Of a stretch of DNA of 64,000 nt, positions 46,732 to 54,910 are shown one piece after another. Positions within the stretch are counted from its first letter, which is position 1. Each line of letters starts with the position of its first letter. A model generated the notes under the pieces. It ran no database searches. It was not told the DNA's origin and saw nothing but the letters and a program-made list of their open reading frames with translations. Position numbers and translations under genes: made by a program. The stretch comes from Paenibacillus graminis (GTDB lineage Bacteria; Bacillota; Bacilli; Paenibacillales; Paenibacillaceae), in NCBI RefSeq assembly GCF_000758705.1, contig NZ_CP009287.1, positions 310,001-374,000 of the forward strand, read 5' to 3'.

Positions 46732-46770
46732 TTAGCCGCGTAAAGTGCGAATCCGGATATAGTCTATCAC
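46732..46770 (-). CDS. Leader peptide of hflX (12 codons)
   Basis: GTG at 46770 opens a 12-residue frame, MIDYIRIRTLRG, ending TAA. GGAGGG lies six bases upstream, an ideal ribosome site, and the promoter is about 30 bases further up. Short basic/aliphatic leader peptides with this layout act as sensors of antibiotic-stalled ribosomes in erm, ABC-F and HflXr systems. The arginine-rich end may promote stalling. That it is translated is inferred. Confidence 0.6.
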   Translation of the reverse strand: MIDYIRIRTLRG

Positions 46771-46802
46771 ACGCAACCCTCCGTTCTTAAAAAGTTACGT
46801 TG

Positions 46803-46832
46803 ATTTTAACACATCTGCGTAGGTGCTGGCAA
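46803..46832 (-). promoter_or_regulatory. Promoter of the hflX leader
   Basis: On the minus strand a -35 TTGCCA (46832-46827) and -10 TAAAAT (46808-46803) are 18 bases apart, and TGT immediately before the -10 makes it an extended -10 element. The expected start lies about seven bases on, some 25 bases before the leader peptide. Confidence 0.7.
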
Positions 46833-46897
46833 CTTGCTCCATTTCAGGAACCGCCGGAATGCCCTGCCGTGCTGCCAATCTGCCGTTTTATCTAGAA

Positions 46898-46923
46898 ACT
46901 TCCAAATCGTGCCGCATACGATA
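46898..46923 (+). promoter_or_regulatory. Possible sigma-K-like promoter
   Basis: AC (46898-46899), 15 bases, then CATACGATA (46915-46923), which fits the mother-cell sigma-K -10 pattern CATANNNTA. It lies 32 bases before the start of the hypothetical gene at 46956. Confidence 0.45.
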
Positions 46924-46955
46924 TAAGAACGGCATTACTAGAAGGAGGAAGGACT

Positions 46956-47432
46956 GTGCCTTATTTAACGACTAATACATTAACAAGCAGACCCACCAAG
47001 GGACTGGGTGCCATTAGCCAAGTAATAATTAAAGCAGTCAATAACGGATCGTCCAAAGCTGTGGTGTATATAACAGGCCTGAATAATGATGTAACCCCGG
47101 AAACGCTGTTTGCCCAGGAATTATTTGAAGTGAATTACCGGGAAGTAGTAACCAAAACCTATAACATCACCCAGACTTACTTTCAGTTCAATGCCGTATA
47201 TTCCCAGGAGCTGCTGCAGATCCAGATTTTCCTTGTGGATAGTGCAGGTGTCTTGTCGCCGGTTACGCAGAAGCAGCTTGAAGTCAGCCGGATCACCTCG
47301 GAATTCCGGGAAAATGTCGCTGTCACAACGTCCGACTTTGCCCTTATCAGCTTCCGCAGAAATGCTGCAGTCGTAATTCCGGAGGCTGCTGCTGCTGAAA
47401 TCAAGCCGGACAGCAGCTTTTGTACAATCTGA
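46956..47432 (+). CDS. Hypothetical protein sharing a domain with the collagen-like protein
   Basis: A 158-residue beta-rich protein without signal peptide. Its first about 115 residues align by eye with the N-terminal domain of the collagen-like protein at 29641: ISQVIIKAVNNGSSKAVVYI with [20 protein letters not shown], then paired LFAQELF/LYVSQSL, VVTKTYNI/VVTNNYF and [31 protein letters not shown] spore- or cell-surface role is plausible, supported by a sigma-K-like promoter. The GTG start follows AAGGAGGAAGG. After the stop, another frame stays open to 47515 (LTDEIITLVVSSLAGSDNLA), hinting at a frameshifted C-terminus. Confidence 0.65.
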   Translation: MPYLTTNTLTSRPTKGLGAISQVIIKAVNNGSSKAVVYITGLNNDVTPETLFAQELFEVNYREVVTKTYNITQTYFQFNAVYSQELLQIQIFLVDSAGVLSPVTQKQLEVSRITSEFRENVAVTTSDFALISFRRNAAVVIPEAAAAEIKPDSSFCTI

Positions 47433-47545
47433 CGGATGAAATCATCACGCTGGTCGTCAGCTCGCTTGCGGGTTCAGACAATCTGGCGGCGGTCTTCAGA
47501 ATGTCCGAGGAATAGTGAAGGCTTAATGCGCCAGCTTAGGGCCGG

Positions 47546-50500
47546 TCAGCCTACCCACTCCCTACGCAGCGTGAACAGGTCCTTCAGGGCATCGGTGGAC
47601 AGCTCGGTAATCCAGCTCTCCGAGCTGGAGATCACATCATCGCTGAGCTGCTGCTTGCTCTCCAGCATTTCGTCGATTTTTTCCTCCAGCGTTCCCAGGG
47701 AGATGAACTTGTGCACTTGCACATCCTTGGTCTGGCCCATCCGGTACGCGCGGTCCGTGGCCTGATTCTCAACCGCCGGATTCCACCAGCGGTCGAAATG
47801 GAAGACATGATTGGCTGCGGTCAGGTTCAGGCCGACCCCTCCCGCCTTCAGCGAGAGGATGAACACATTGGGCTGATCAGACTGCGGCTGGTGGCCAGCC
47901 GGCGGGGCTTCGCCTTGTGGCGGCGCAGGTGTCTGGAATTGCTCTATCATGCGGTCGCGGGCGCTTTTGGGTGTGCTGCCGTTCAGATACAGCACGGGTT
48001 CCTGCAGCTCCTGGGACAGCACAGCCTGCAGCATCTTGCCCATGCCGACATACTGGGTGAAGATCAGGCAGCGCTCATTCTCCTCGCGCAGCTCACGCAC
48101 CATAGCGAGCAGCCGCTCCAGCTTCGCTGACCGCTCAATCAAGACAGCGGTATCGAACCGGCCCTCCGTTTCTGTCCCGGGCAAGGCATCCTTGCTCAGC
48201 AGCAGCGGGTGATCACAGAGCTGCTTAAGACTGGTCAGTGCAGCCAGAATGGCCCCTTTGCGTTCAATTCCCTCCAGCTTTTGCATCCGTTCCAGCAGTC
48301 CGTTGACGTTCTGGTCATATAGGGCAGCCTGTTCAGCCGTGAGGTGAACATAGGTTTTCATCTCGTTTTTGTCCGGAAGATCGAGCTGGATTGCCGGGTC
48401 TTTTTTCTTGCGGCGCAGCATGAACGGCTTAACCATCTTCTGCAGATCCGCCGTCCGCTTCGCATCCCGTTCCTTCTCTATAGCATTTGCGAACCGGTCC
48501 TGGAAGGATTTAGCGCTGCCGAGGTACCCCGGGGTGATGAAATCATAGATCGACCACAGCTCCGAGAGCCTGTTCTCGATGGGCGTTCCTGTCAGCGCGA
48601 TCCGGTGGAGTGCCGGGAAGCTGCGTACAGCCGAGGACTGCTTGGTCCCGGCGTTTTTGATGTTCTGTGCTTCATCCAGGCAGATCGCTGCCCAGGTGAA
48701 TTGCTTCAATAACTCTTGATCGAGCGCAGCCGTGGCGTACGAGGTCAGGACCACATCCGCCTGAGAAGCTGCGCCGTAGAAGTAGCCGGCATCCAGCCGC
48801 TTACTTCCATAGTGCAGCATCACCTTCAGGGAAGGGGCAAACCGCTGCAGCTCCTTCTGCCAGTTGCCGAGCACGGAGGTCGGGCAGATGATCAGGGAAG
48901 GCCAGCCGGGCGGGTCCGTCTGCCGTATCCTGCCGGCAGCGGGGTCAGCTTCGGCTGCCTCCTCCAGCTCCTTCAGATGGAGCAGATAGGCAATGAGCTG
49001 CACAGTTTTGCCCAGGCCCATGTCATCGGCCAGCACGGCCCCCAGGCCGAAACGGCGCAGGAAGGCCAGCCAGGCAAAGCCCTCCTGCTGGTAGCTTCTC
49101 AGCTCAGCATGCAGCCCCGCAGGCACAGCGGGCTGCGGCCACCGGTCACGCTGCCCGAGCTGGCCGATCAGCTTGACCAGATGCGCGTTCAGCTCCACCT
49201 CCAGCCGGAAGCGCGCCGCGTCCTCTTCAGCCTGCTCCGCCGCAGCTTCAGCGGATTCATCTTCGCTGCTGCCGAGCAGATGCAGCTGCAGCACATCCTG
49301 GAAGGACAAGCCCTGCGACTTGTCCATTCCGGCCATGGCCCGCTGGATCTGGGCCAGGAGAGCAGGGTCCAGGGGAATCCACTGGCCCCTGAACTTCACA
49401 AGCCGTTCGCCGCGCGCGACCAGCTCAGCGAACTCCGCCTCGGAGAGGTCGGCGTCGCCGATGGAGATGCGCCAGTCGAAGTCGACCAGCGCATCCAGCC
49501 CGAACAGCGACCGGCCTCCGCGGCTGCCCTCGCCGGAGCTGATCTTGGCGCGCAGGCGCGGCTTTTTGCGGCTGGCGGCTTCCCACCATGCCGGCAGCAG
49601 CACCTGCCAGCCGGCCTCCAGCAGGCGCCGGCTGTCGACCGTGAGGAACCGCCATGCGACCTCGTCGCTAAGCGGCTCCCCAAGCACATCGCGCCCGCGG
49701 CCGATGTGCTCGCCGGGCAGGCTCTCCCGCAGGCGCGACAGCCACCCGGCCGCCCGCTCGCGGACGTGCTCCGCCCACGGTGCGGGCCAGCGCCCATGCG
49801 GCTCTCCGTCGTCCGAGAGCCGCAGCGGCACAAGCGCGGATTCGTCGCGCTTGTCCTGCAGCAGCAGCTGAAGTCGCCAGAAGGACGAGTCCCCGTCCGG
49901 CTCCAGCAGCTGCAGCACGGGACGGAACGGCGCGGAGTCCGCCTTCCAGCCGATGGACATCAGCCAGCTGTCCGCGTCCATCCCCGCGGCCGCCAGCCCG
50001 CTGCGGCTGAACAGCAGCGGAAATTCACTCCGCAGGTCGCCCGCTTCAGCTTCCGTGCTGTAATACCGCTGAAAGACCGCCGCCGAGAAGGCGGCCTGCA
50101 GCCCTTCCTCAAATCCGCTGCGTTCCCGTAGTCCGCGCAAGCCGGCTTCGGCTTCCGGGTTACCTCCCGCCGCGCCTGCAAGGGCCTTGCCGTCCCAGGC
50201 CCAGCGCAGCTGGCCTTCGCGGAAAGCGGAGAAGCTGGGAACATACTGTTTCTCATCCAACAGTGCGGCCAGAACCGGGGCCAGCGCAGTCAAGATTCCC
50301 GCATTGCCTTCCCAGCTCCATCCGATATGCCGGAGCACCTTCAGATCCGCGAAGAATGGGATTACCTGTTCGGCAGGAAGAATGACCAGTTCCACGCCGT
50401 CGGCGTTCTGGGTAGTTAATTCCGTACCATAGAAGGATTCCTCATGCCAGGCGAATAGCTGCTGCTTCAGCAGCAGGCCGGAGACATAGTCATCCCGTTC

Positions 50501-50578
50501 ATTGATGCCGTAGATCAGGGCATCGCCATATTGGCTCAAGGCCAGCTGGACGGTAATATTTCGTGTATACATGCTCAT
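47546..50578 (-). CDS. SNF2-family DNA helicase (YwqA-like)
   Basis: A 1010-residue protein. The N-terminal half is a long, alpha-rich bacterial SNF2-associated region. The ATPase core begins near residue 520: motif I LADDMGLGKTVQ, DEAQ box ICLDEAQNIKN, motif III ALTGTPIENRL. The second RecA lobe has RCLIFTQYVGMGKML, LSLKAGGVGLNLTAANHVFH and the arginine-finger motif TDRAYRMGQTKDV. Such enzymes translocate on DNA and remodel nucleoprotein complexes. Its ATG overlaps the stop of the SWIM gene by four bases, the same order as ywqB-ywqA in Bacillus subtilis. The middle of the gene (about 49400-50000) is very GC-rich. Confidence 0.92.
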   Translation of the reverse strand: MSMYTRNITVQLALSQYGDALIYGINERDDYVSGLLLKQQLFAWHEESFYGTELTTQNADGVELVILPAEQVIPFFADLKVLRHIGWSWEGNAGILTALAPVLAALLDEKQYVPSFSAFREGQLRWAWDGKALAGAAGGNPEAEAGLRGLRERSGFEEGLQAAFSAAVFQRYYSTEAEAGDLRSEFPLLFSRSGLAAAGMDADSWLMSIGWKADSAPFRPVLQLLEPDGDSSFWRLQLLLQDKRDESALVPLRLSDDGEPHGRWPAPWAEHVRERAAGWLSRLRESLPGEHIGRGRDVLGEPLSDEVAWRFLTVDSRRLLEAGWQVLLPAWWEAASRKKPRLRAKISSGEGSRGGRSLFGLDALVDFDWRISIGDADLSEAEFAELVARGERLVKFRGQWIPLDPALLAQIQRAMAGMDKSQGLSFQDVLQLHLLGSSEDESAEAAAEQAEEDAARFRLEVELNAHLVKLIGQLGQRDRWPQPAVPAGLHAELRSYQQEGFAWLAFLRRFGLGAVLADDMGLGKTVQLIAYLLHLKELEEAAEADPAAGRIRQTDPPGWPSLIICPTSVLGNWQKELQRFAPSLKVMLHYGSKRLDAGYFYGAASQADVVLTSYATAALDQELLKQFTWAAICLDEAQNIKNAGTKQSSAVRSFPALHRIALTGTPIENRLSELWSIYDFITPGYLGSAKSFQDRFANAIEKERDAKRTADLQKMVKPFMLRRKKKDPAIQLDLPDKNEMKTYVHLTAEQAALYDQNVNGLLERMQKLEGIERKGAILAALTSLKQLCDHPLLLSKDALPGTETEGRFDTAVLIERSAKLERLLAMVRELREENERCLIFTQYVGMGKMLQAVLSQELQEPVLYLNGSTPKSARDRMIEQFQTPAPPQGEAPPAGHQPQSDQPNVFILSLKAGGVGLNLTAANHVFHFDRWWNPAVENQATDRAYRMGQTKDVQVHKFISLGTLEEKIDEMLESKQQLSDDVISSSESWITELSTDALKDLFTLRREWVG

Positions 50579-52221
50579 GGGATCAGCTTTCCTTTCCTCA
50601 GCTCCTCCTGCAGTGCGCGAAGCCGGCTGTGCCGGCCCGTGAAGGCATCCAGGAATTCTGCCCACCGCTCCTCGCGCTTCATCTTTTTGTACAGCTTGGC
50701 AAGACGCTTCAATAGTTTCACCGCAGCTTTATAGCTGTGGCGGTTTTTCTCCAGCACGAACCGTTCCGCAGCCTGATGGTAGAACGGCAGCAGCAGCTCC
50801 GGCGCATTTTTCTCTACCGGCTGCAGGTCGCTCACCCGGAAATCGGAAGGCTCCTTGCCGGAGGACAGCTGATAGTCCATCCATTCCCGCCACTTGCCGT
50901 GGTCCAGCAGCTTGCCTTCATAGATATCGCCTGAGAGCGGAAGCATCGCGGACAGCGTGTCCCACATTCGGGGTTCCGTCTCTGGCAGGCGGCGGACCAC
51001 TTCTTCCCAGTATCCGGCATATCTGTGCAGATTATATAAGCGGCTGCTCAGCAGAGGTCCTGTCGTTTCAAGCCAGGCTGCAAGACGGGACCAGTGCCCG
51101 GCTTCGGCGAGCGGCTCCAGGCAGCCAAGCAGCTCGTCCGGATGCAGGCCCGGCCGTTCAGAGGCGGCAGCCAGCCGTTCCCAGGCGGCTTTGTCGTCGC
51201 TCAGGTAGAAGTACATCCGGCTCTCAGCCAGCAGCAGTGCCGAGCGGTTAACAGCAGCGCCCAGCCCGCCAGCCCGTTCACGGAGCGCTTCAAGCTCCTC
51301 CAGATAGAGCGCCGGATCGCTGGCGTTCGGGGCAATCCAGCGCTGCCAGAGCTGATCGTAGCAGAAAGAGAAATAAGGCTGCTCCCGCAGACGGTCGCGT
51401 GATTCCGTCAGCATCTCAAGCTGTACATGAGCCAGCGTATCCTTAAGCCTCGGCCATGCCTCCGGCTCAGAGGCGAGCGGCAGGCTGCGCTTCATGAGGC
51501 TTGTAATCGCTTCTTGAAGCTCAGAGACGGCAATGGCGGTATAATATCCCAGCGAGTAACCAAAAGATGAGAGGGACCCTGCGTTATGCGAGCCGCTAGG
51601 TGTAATCAGGCTCTCCAGGATGAACAAATGCGCATTAAGCTGAAACAGCAGCTCAGCGCCAGGGGGGAGGTCGGCCTTTGCCTGCGCAATGGCGCTGAGC
51701 GCCCGCTCCGCATAGTGCGGATTGCGCACAGTCTGCGCCAGCGGCGCGGTGAGCAGCGCCATGTAGTTACGCCACTCTTCTACCGTTGCCCCGGGAATCA
51801 GCCCGGCGAGCTCTTTCGCCTGTTCCCGGCGGCCGCCGGAAACGCCGGCAGCAGCGGCAGCCTCCAGAGCCTCTGCCTTCTTCCGGTCGATGACGGCCTT
51901 GGCATTGGCCAGCATATTCACGGACCGTTCCTGCGACTCGGCAACACTCATCAGCACAGCCGCCATATGCTTGCAGGGTCCCTGAACGGGGCAATCGCAG
52001 TGGCTGTCCGTCAAGCTGTCCAGCTCCATACTGACAGCGTAATCCTCTCTGCCCTCGACAACCGCCATCACTCTCCGGGACGAGATCATCCGAAAGGAAC
52101 GGACACGGTTCTGTTTATAATATTGAAATCCCCGCTTGAGGGTCAGATCCTCAAAATAGTAAGCCACATCTGAGATGAGCTTATCCCACTCGGCATCGTT
52201 TATCATTAAATTAGGCTGCAT
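50575..52221 (-). CDS. SWIM zinc-finger protein (YwqB-like)
   Basis: A 548-residue protein. The SWIM motif CxCx5CxH is at residues 75-85 (SHCDCPVQGPCKHMAAVL), predicted to bind zinc and contact DNA or protein. The remaining 450 residues are helical repeats of unknown function with a basic C-terminus. SWIM proteins are regularly encoded beside SNF2 ATPases, and the two here overlap by four bases, so they probably act as one complex. Start follows AGGAG. A -10 TATAAT lies on the minus strand at 52282-52287. Confidence 0.88.
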   Translation of the reverse strand: MQPNLMINDAEWDKLISDVAYYFEDLTLKRGFQYYKQNRVRSFRMISSRRVMAVVEGREDYAVSMELDSLTDSHCDCPVQGPCKHMAAVLMSVAESQERSVNMLANAKAVIDRKKAEALEAAAAAGVSGGRREQAKELAGLIPGATVEEWRNYMALLTAPLAQTVRNPHYAERALSAIAQAKADLPPGAELLFQLNAHLFILESLITPSGSHNAGSLSSFGYSLGYYTAIAVSELQEAITSLMKRSLPLASEPEAWPRLKDTLAHVQLEMLTESRDRLREQPYFSFCYDQLWQRWIAPNASDPALYLEELEALRERAGGLGAAVNRSALLLAESRMYFYLSDDKAAWERLAAASERPGLHPDELLGCLEPLAEAGHWSRLAAWLETTGPLLSSRLYNLHRYAGYWEEVVRRLPETEPRMWDTLSAMLPLSGDIYEGKLLDHGKWREWMDYQLSSGKEPSDFRVSDLQPVEKNAPELLLPFYHQAAERFVLEKNRHSYKAAVKLLKRLAKLYKKMKREERWAEFLDAFTGRHSRLRALQEELRKGKLIP

Positions 52222-52366
52222 TAGGGTTAATCTCCTGTATAAAGGTCTTTTTGAACCTGGAACGCTTTTTTAGCTCCTACTATTATATCATTTATCAGGT
52301 TCTTCACTCTAAACGTTTAAAACCTTAAAGAGTATGATATGCTCCATATTGAAGGATGGACGACAC

Positions 52367-54736
52367 ATGCTACTCTATGGTCTGGAACAGAGAGACCTGC
52401 GGAAGGATGAAGCAATACCAATGCTGCGCTTTAAGTTAAAATATTTGCTGAACAACAAACAAAACCGGCTGATCCTGATGTTGACCGTCAGTGTGTCGCT
52501 GCTGATTATACTGATTGGCCTGTTCTCCTACAGAGAGTACCGGAATGCGCTCGATACGGAGCTGAACACGCCAAATATTGAACTGCTGCAGATCAATCTG
52601 GATGTCACCAACAGGGCATTCCGCGAGGCGGACAATAAAGCGGTGGATTTATCCTTTCACCAGGCTGTTCTGAAATACATCAATGCAGACGCTGAAGATG
52701 CGGAGATCGCCGCCGAGCCGCAGGATGTACTGAAAACGCTCGCCACAGAGCCGGACATTCATGCCATCAGCGTGATCAAATTCAAAGATCATTCCGTGAT
52801 TTCGAGCGGCTACGGCTACAAGGCCTCCTGGGAGGAAGCGCCGGAGCATGCCTGGACCCCGTGGATTGAGAAGATGAAGGAGAAGCCGCTGCTGATCAAA
52901 AGAAGAGTCTACACCGGCACCGACCCCCAGCTCAGCAATACGGAGCTGCTCTCGTTAGCCCGTCCAATCGTCCGGAACGGGGAGGTTGCGGGAGCGGTAT
53001 TGATTGATCTGGATTACGACATGCTGTTCTCCAAACTGTACAGCCATTTGTCGAGCTATCAATTTGTGTACAATCTGGAAGGCGAATTGATCTATCCCAA
53101 GCTGAACCTCCCGTTTCCCCTTACGGAAATGGATAAGGTGCTGAAGGATATTGATGTAAGCCCTTTTACCCACGTGAAGATTGAAGGCAAGGCTTACATG
53201 GCCAACCAGACCTTCTCCAATGTGACCGGCTGGCGGATGCTTTCACTGGTTCCCATGGAGCAGCTGCTCAAAAATGTGACCACCGCGCGCAATATGATGC
53301 TTATGCTGTCATTGATTTCCATCGCTGTAGGGTGCTCGGCCATTTACTATTATAATTTCGCGGCCTTCCGGCCTTTGAAACGGATCAACAAGCTGTTGAC
53401 TCCGGATATAGCGGCAGCCGGTCATGGCAATCTGTATGATCTGGAGCCGGTGATCGGCAAGCTGGTGGGTGATTTCCAGAGCAAATCGCTGGTCGCGGAT
53501 TGGAGTCTGCCGGAGCTGCGGTCCAAATACGTAAATGATCTGATCAGCCGGAGCATGGGCACGCAGGAAATGCGGACCAAATGGGAGCATTATTTTGCAG
53601 ATTGGGAGGAAAACCCCCTCGAGCTGCTGATAATATCCATTGACCGCCATGCACAGTGGGCAGCGGCCTTTGTGGAAGAGGATCAGATGCTGCTGAAATA
53701 TGCGATGAACAATATTGTACTGGAATATTTCGAACCAGCCTGGAGAGCCGTGACCACTGCTCCGCAGAAGGACAGTCTGGCCGTGCTGCTTCAGCCCCGG
53801 GAGCTGGAAGAGAAGGAGCTTAAGGAGGAATCGGCCAGACTGGTCGTTCTACTGCAGGAGGTGCTGAAGATCTCTGTGTCCATCGGTGTGGGCAGCACGG
53901 CTTCAGGCGTTGCACAAGCGGCCCGTTCCTACGATCAATCCATGCACGCCTTGTCCGGTCGCTTGTATGAGGGGTACGGCCTGGTTCATGCTTACCCGGA
54001 AGCGGAGAGCAAATATACCGAAAGTGTCGGTGCTGCGGATGAAGCCTGGAGGCAGGAAGTGCTGCACGCGCTGAAGTCATCGGATGGGGGGACAGCCCTG
54101 GAGTGGGTACGCAGAGGTACAAAAGATACACGCAAACTAGGCATACAGCCGCAAAAGGTCTTCCGCTCCATCAATGACCTGCTGGAGGAGATTATGAGTA
54201 TGGCCACAACCGGAGGGTATCCGCTTCCCGCTGAGCTTGCGGATTACACCAGGCATCAGGTGACAACTATGGATCTGGCTGAAATTGAGGATATGCTGTG
54301 CCGCATTGCCGTTCATATGGCGGGTGTGCTGGGAGCGCACCGTCAGTCCAAGGAATATCTGCTTGTGCAGAATCTGATTGCGTATATGGAGAGCCACTTG
54401 CAAGAGAATATCGGGCTTCAGGATATCGCAGGGCATATCAATATGGGGGTATCTTCTGTCAGCACGATCTTCAAGGAAGAGACCGGATCAACGGTATATG
54501 ACTACCTCACCAACCTGAGAATTGATAAAGCCTGCGGGCTTTTGCAGGATAGCGGCCTGAAGATTGCCGACATCGCCCTTCAGGTGGGGTACCAGAATGA
54601 GAACAGCTTCATCCGGGCCTTCCGCAAAATCAAATCGACGACACCGGGCAAGTTCCGGGAGAGCAGCAAATATCCCAGCGGATATGCAGATCGGCCAAAA
54701 CCGCGCCGTTCCGGCGTTTCTGAGGATTCAGAATAA
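52367..54736 (+). CDS. Membrane-bound AraC-family regulator with extracellular sensor
   Basis: A protein of about 789 residues. TM1 (LILMLTVSVSLLIILIGLF) is followed by a Cache-like extracellular region to about residue 300 (SLARPIVRNGEVAGAVLIDL). TM2 (MLMLSLISIAVGCSAIYYY) leads to a cytoplasmic middle region. The C-terminal AraC domain has ENIGLQDIAGHINMGVSSVS and LKIADIALQVGYQNENSFIR. Such one-component YesS-like regulators sense an outside ligand and act directly on DNA. Start alternatives are 52367 (AAGGATGG ahead) and 52421 (MLRFKLKYLL). It probably controls the binding-protein and KdgT genes that follow. Confidence 0.87.
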   Translation: MLLYGLEQRDLRKDEAIPMLRFKLKYLLNNKQNRLILMLTVSVSLLIILIGLFSYREYRNALDTELNTPNIELLQINLDVTNRAFREADNKAVDLSFHQAVLKYINADAEDAEIAAEPQDVLKTLATEPDIHAISVIKFKDHSVISSGYGYKASWEEAPEHAWTPWIEKMKEKPLLIKRRVYTGTDPQLSNTELLSLARPIVRNGEVAGAVLIDLDYDMLFSKLYSHLSSYQFVYNLEGELIYPKLNLPFPLTEMDKVLKDIDVSPFTHVKIEGKAYMANQTFSNVTGWRMLSLVPMEQLLKNVTTARNMMLMLSLISIAVGCSAIYYYNFAAFRPLKRINKLLTPDIAAAGHGNLYDLEPVIGKLVGDFQSKSLVADWSLPELRSKYVNDLISRSMGTQEMRTKWEHYFADWEENPLELLIISIDRHAQWAAAFVEEDQMLLKYAMNNIVLEYFEPAWRAVTTAPQKDSLAVLLQPRELEEKELKEESARLVVLLQEVLKISVSIGVGSTASGVAQAARSYDQSMHALSGRLYEGYGLVHAYPEAESKYTESVGAADEAWRQEVLHALKSSDGGTALEWVRRGTKDTRKLGIQPQKVFRSINDLLEEIMSMATTGGYPLPAELADYTRHQVTTMDLAEIEDMLCRIAVHMAGVLGAHRQSKEYLLVQNLIAYMESHLQENIGLQDIAGHINMGVSSVSTIFKEETGSTVYDYLTNLRIDKACGLLQDSGLKIADIALQVGYQNENSFIRAFRKIKSTTPGKFRESSKYPSGYADRPKPRRSGVSEDSE

Positions 54737-54910
54737 GATAATATGATTGTAGGGCATCCCCGAATGCGATAAAGTTCTACTTGAGAAAACTTTCACAGCT
54801 ATGCAGCGCAGGAGCTGATGTTTAGAAATTCGGGGGTGGGGCGAAAGAGCAAACGGCAGGATTTGCAGGTTCCGGCCAGCAGCCCGATATCCTTAATAAA
54901 GAGAAGAGGG

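Larger units (their letters stand above)
46364..46802 (-). ncRNA. Long hflX leader, probable ribosome-mediated attenuator
   Basis: About 430 bases of minus-strand transcript separate the promoter from hflX, with no long gene. It contains a 12-codon upstream ORF with a perfect ribosome site near its 5' end and several GC-rich inverted repeats (for example GGGGGAAT/ATTCCCCC near 46454-46473). An intrinsic terminator follows immediately before the hflX ribosome site. Antibiotic-responsive attenuation with a leader peptide has been described for an HflX homolog (HflXr) of Listeria; the same logic is inferred here. Confidence 0.65.

Noticed and set aside
46381..46800. Known structured RNA (RNase P RNA, tmRNA, 6S RNA, SRP RNA) in the hflX leader
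   Set aside because: None of their conserved core sequences was recognised; the short ORF plus terminator explains the region better.
48716..50131. A 471-codon plus-strand open frame across the SNF2 helicase gene
   Set aside because: It lies antisense to clear helicase motifs and encodes a low-complexity Arg/Gln/Pro-rich sequence, as expected from high-GC antisense DNA.
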